Positions 6,641 to 7,663 of a stretch of 7,663 nucleotides of DNA are shown in pieces. The stretch is taken from contig CABVBB010000086.1 of the NCBI GenBank assembly GCA_902496505.1, positions 1 to 7,663 of the forward strand, written 5' to 3'. A model generated the notes under the pieces. That model worked only from the letters and a program-made list of their open reading frames with translations. It had not been told where the DNA came from and searched no databases. Both the position numbers and the translations under genes were made by a program. The DNA is from an uncultured Peptococcaceae bacterium. GTDB taxonomy: Bacteria > Bacillota > Peptococcia > Peptococcales > Peptococcaceae. The first letter of the stretch is position 1. Each line of letters begins with the position of its first letter.

Positions 6641-7310
6641 ATGATTATGCGTAAGATCATGATCGTGGAAGACGATGTGCTGATCCGTCAGGAGCTGGAA
6701 ACGCTTTTGACCGCACACGGCTACGTGGTGACCGTGGTGACAGATTTTGCCCAGACTGCCGCCAAGGTGCGCCAGGAACAGCCGCAGCTGATCCTCTTGG
6801 ACGTCATGCTGCCGGGCGAAAATGGCTTTGCCCTGTGCGCCCAGATCCGTACCTTTTCGCAGGCGCCCATCATCTTTGTGACGGCCAGCGATACGCCCAG
6901 TGATGAACTGAACAGCATCCTGCTGGGGGGATGCGTTTATCACCAAACCCTACCATGCAGCCATCCTGCTGGCCAAGATCGATTCTCTGCTCAAGCGGGC
7001 CTATCCCCTGACCCCGACAGAAAACCTTTCCTGGCGGGGCGCTGTCCTCCATTTGGAAAGAAGCACGCTGGAATATGACAGCAAGGAAGCGGATCTCACC
7101 AAGACCGAGCTCAAGATCCTCTACTACCTTTTCCAGCACGCTGGGCAGATCTGTCCGCGGGCCGATCTGGTGGATTATCTCTGGGACAATCAGCTCTATG
7201 TGGATGACAATGCCCTGAGCGTCAATATCAATCGCATCCGCGACAAATTATCCGCCATCGGCCTGACGGATCTGATCAAGACCAAGCATCGGCAGGGCTA
7301 CACCCTATGA
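6641..7310 (+). pseudogene. OmpR/PhoB-family response regulator (BceR/VanR-like), frameshifted
   Basis: A two-component response regulator whose reading frame breaks at the run of six G at 6925-6930. Before the break is a receiver domain with acidic pocket Glu10-Asp11-Asp12, phospho-acceptor Asp54 (ILLDVMLPG) and Thr81 (FVTA). The frame as given runs on out of phase to a stop at 7076-7078 (145 residues), losing the conserved lysine and the DNA-binding domain. The +1 frame from 6930 restores DAFITKPY with the receiver lysine, the linker and a winged-helix effector (TKTELKILYYLFQHAG, then DDNALSVNINRIRDKL), ending RQGYTL at the TGA 7308-7310. One G too many, or two too few, explains it. The start ATG at 6641 follows AAGAGG by 4 nt. 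An in-frame ATG at 6647, 10 nt away, is equally possible. It may be a true inactivation, phase variation or an assembly error. Confidence 0.85.
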
Positions 7311-7663
7311 ACAGCCGCCTGTACTTCAAAAACCGCCTGCCCTTCCTTCTGGTCAATCTGCTGGGACTGGTGCTCTTGAGTTTATTTTTGCTGCTCATCG
7401 GCAACAGTGTTGACAGCGTCCTGCTCATCGCCAGCGTCTGGCTGCTGCTTTTGGCAGCGGGACTTTTTATCCCCTACCGGCAGCGCAAAAAACAGCTGGA
7501 CAAATGGCTCAAGCTGGCCGAGCAGCTAGAAGAGCGCTATCTCCTCGCCGAAGTGCTGCCCGCTTCTGATCGGGCCGATGATCAGGTCTTTTTCCAACTA
7601 CTCAAGCTGGCCGAGCGCTCTATGCTGGAGCAGGTCGGGATCTCCCGCCGCCAGCGGCAGGGG
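7307..7663 (+). CDS. Intramembrane-type sensor histidine kinase (BceS-like), N-terminal part
   Basis: The first 119 residues of a membrane sensor kinase, open at the right edge, so the catalytic part is not seen. There are two transmembrane helices (about 12-32 and 37-55) joined by a loop of only a few residues (NSVDS), so there is almost no extracellular sensing domain. After TM2 comes a basic patch (YRQRKK, 57-62) and a helical segment with ERYLLAEVLP (76-85) and DDQVFFQLLKLAERSMLEQV (91-110). These closely recall the pre-DHp region of BceS-type kinases, which sense through a partner ABC transporter rather than binding peptide antibiotics directly. The phospho-acceptor His lies beyond the window. 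Its ATG overlaps the regulator stop (ATGA at 7307-7310), so the pair is cotranscribed and probably translationally coupled. Confidence 0.85.
   Translation, partial: MNSRLYFKNRLPFLLVNLLGLVLLSLFLLLIGNSVDSVLLIASVWLLLLAAGLFIPYRQRKKQLDKWLKLAEQLEERYLLAEVLPASDRADDQVFFQLLKLAERSMLEQVGISRRQRQG

Noticed and set aside
6578..6946. Minus-strand frame of 122 codons opposite the response regulator
   Set aside because: The opposite strand encodes an unmistakable receiver domain. This frame would also run through the plus-strand promoter region and resembles no family I know.
6641..7078. The regulator as an intact single-domain (receiver-only) protein of 145 residues
   Set aside because: The last 48 residues are out of frame, and the conserved lysine and winged-helix domain follow at once in another frame, so this is a frameshift product rather than a natural stand-alone receiver.
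1..7663. CRISPR arrays, tRNA/rRNA genes, insertion sequences, attachment sites
   Set aside because: I saw no regularly spaced repeat array, cloverleaf or rRNA-like sequence, transposase or long terminal inverted repeats on either strand.

Overview
The window looks like a chromosomal housekeeping region of a Gram-positive-type bacterium (Bacillota), moderately GC-rich by eye. The evidence is a recA promoter carrying a GAAC-N4-GTTY (LexA/DinR-type) operator, strong AGGAGG-type ribosome binding sites, a long HflX of the kind I associate with Clostridia and Negativicutes, and a BceRS/VanRS-like two-component system. I cannot place it to genus.

Positions about 64 to 6405, minus strand, read in transcription order: hflX (ribosome-associated GTPase with an N-terminal JAMM-like domain), a PLP enzyme of the methionine gamma-lyase/'aluminium resistance' family, a DUF456 membrane protein, ddl (D-Ala-D-Ala ligase), recA and recX. 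Gaps are short (7 nt, 5 nt, about 37 nt, 81 nt, then a 1-nt overlap), so this reads as one co-directional cluster. hflX has an extended -10 promoter. recA has its own consensus promoter with an SOS box, so recA-recX can be induced separately. A stem-loop at the left edge carries its T-tract on the + strand, which suggests a convergent gene to the left.

Positions 6406 to 6640 are a divergent regulatory region. It holds the hflX promoter, a promoter for the rightward genes, a near-perfect tandem repeat and a weak inverted repeat.

Positions 6641 to 7663, plus strand: an OmpR/PhoB-family response regulator whose frame is broken at a run of six G, overlapping by ATGA the start of an intramembrane-type (BceS-like) sensor kinase that runs off the right edge. 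Such pairs usually sense cell-envelope stress or peptide antibiotics and control an adjacent ABC transporter, which would lie outside the window.

The points most worth a second look are the JAMM-like domain on HflX, the frameshift in the regulator, the tandem repeat in its promoter, and the hflX start codon, which I move to a TTG because the upstream ATG lies inside the -10 box.
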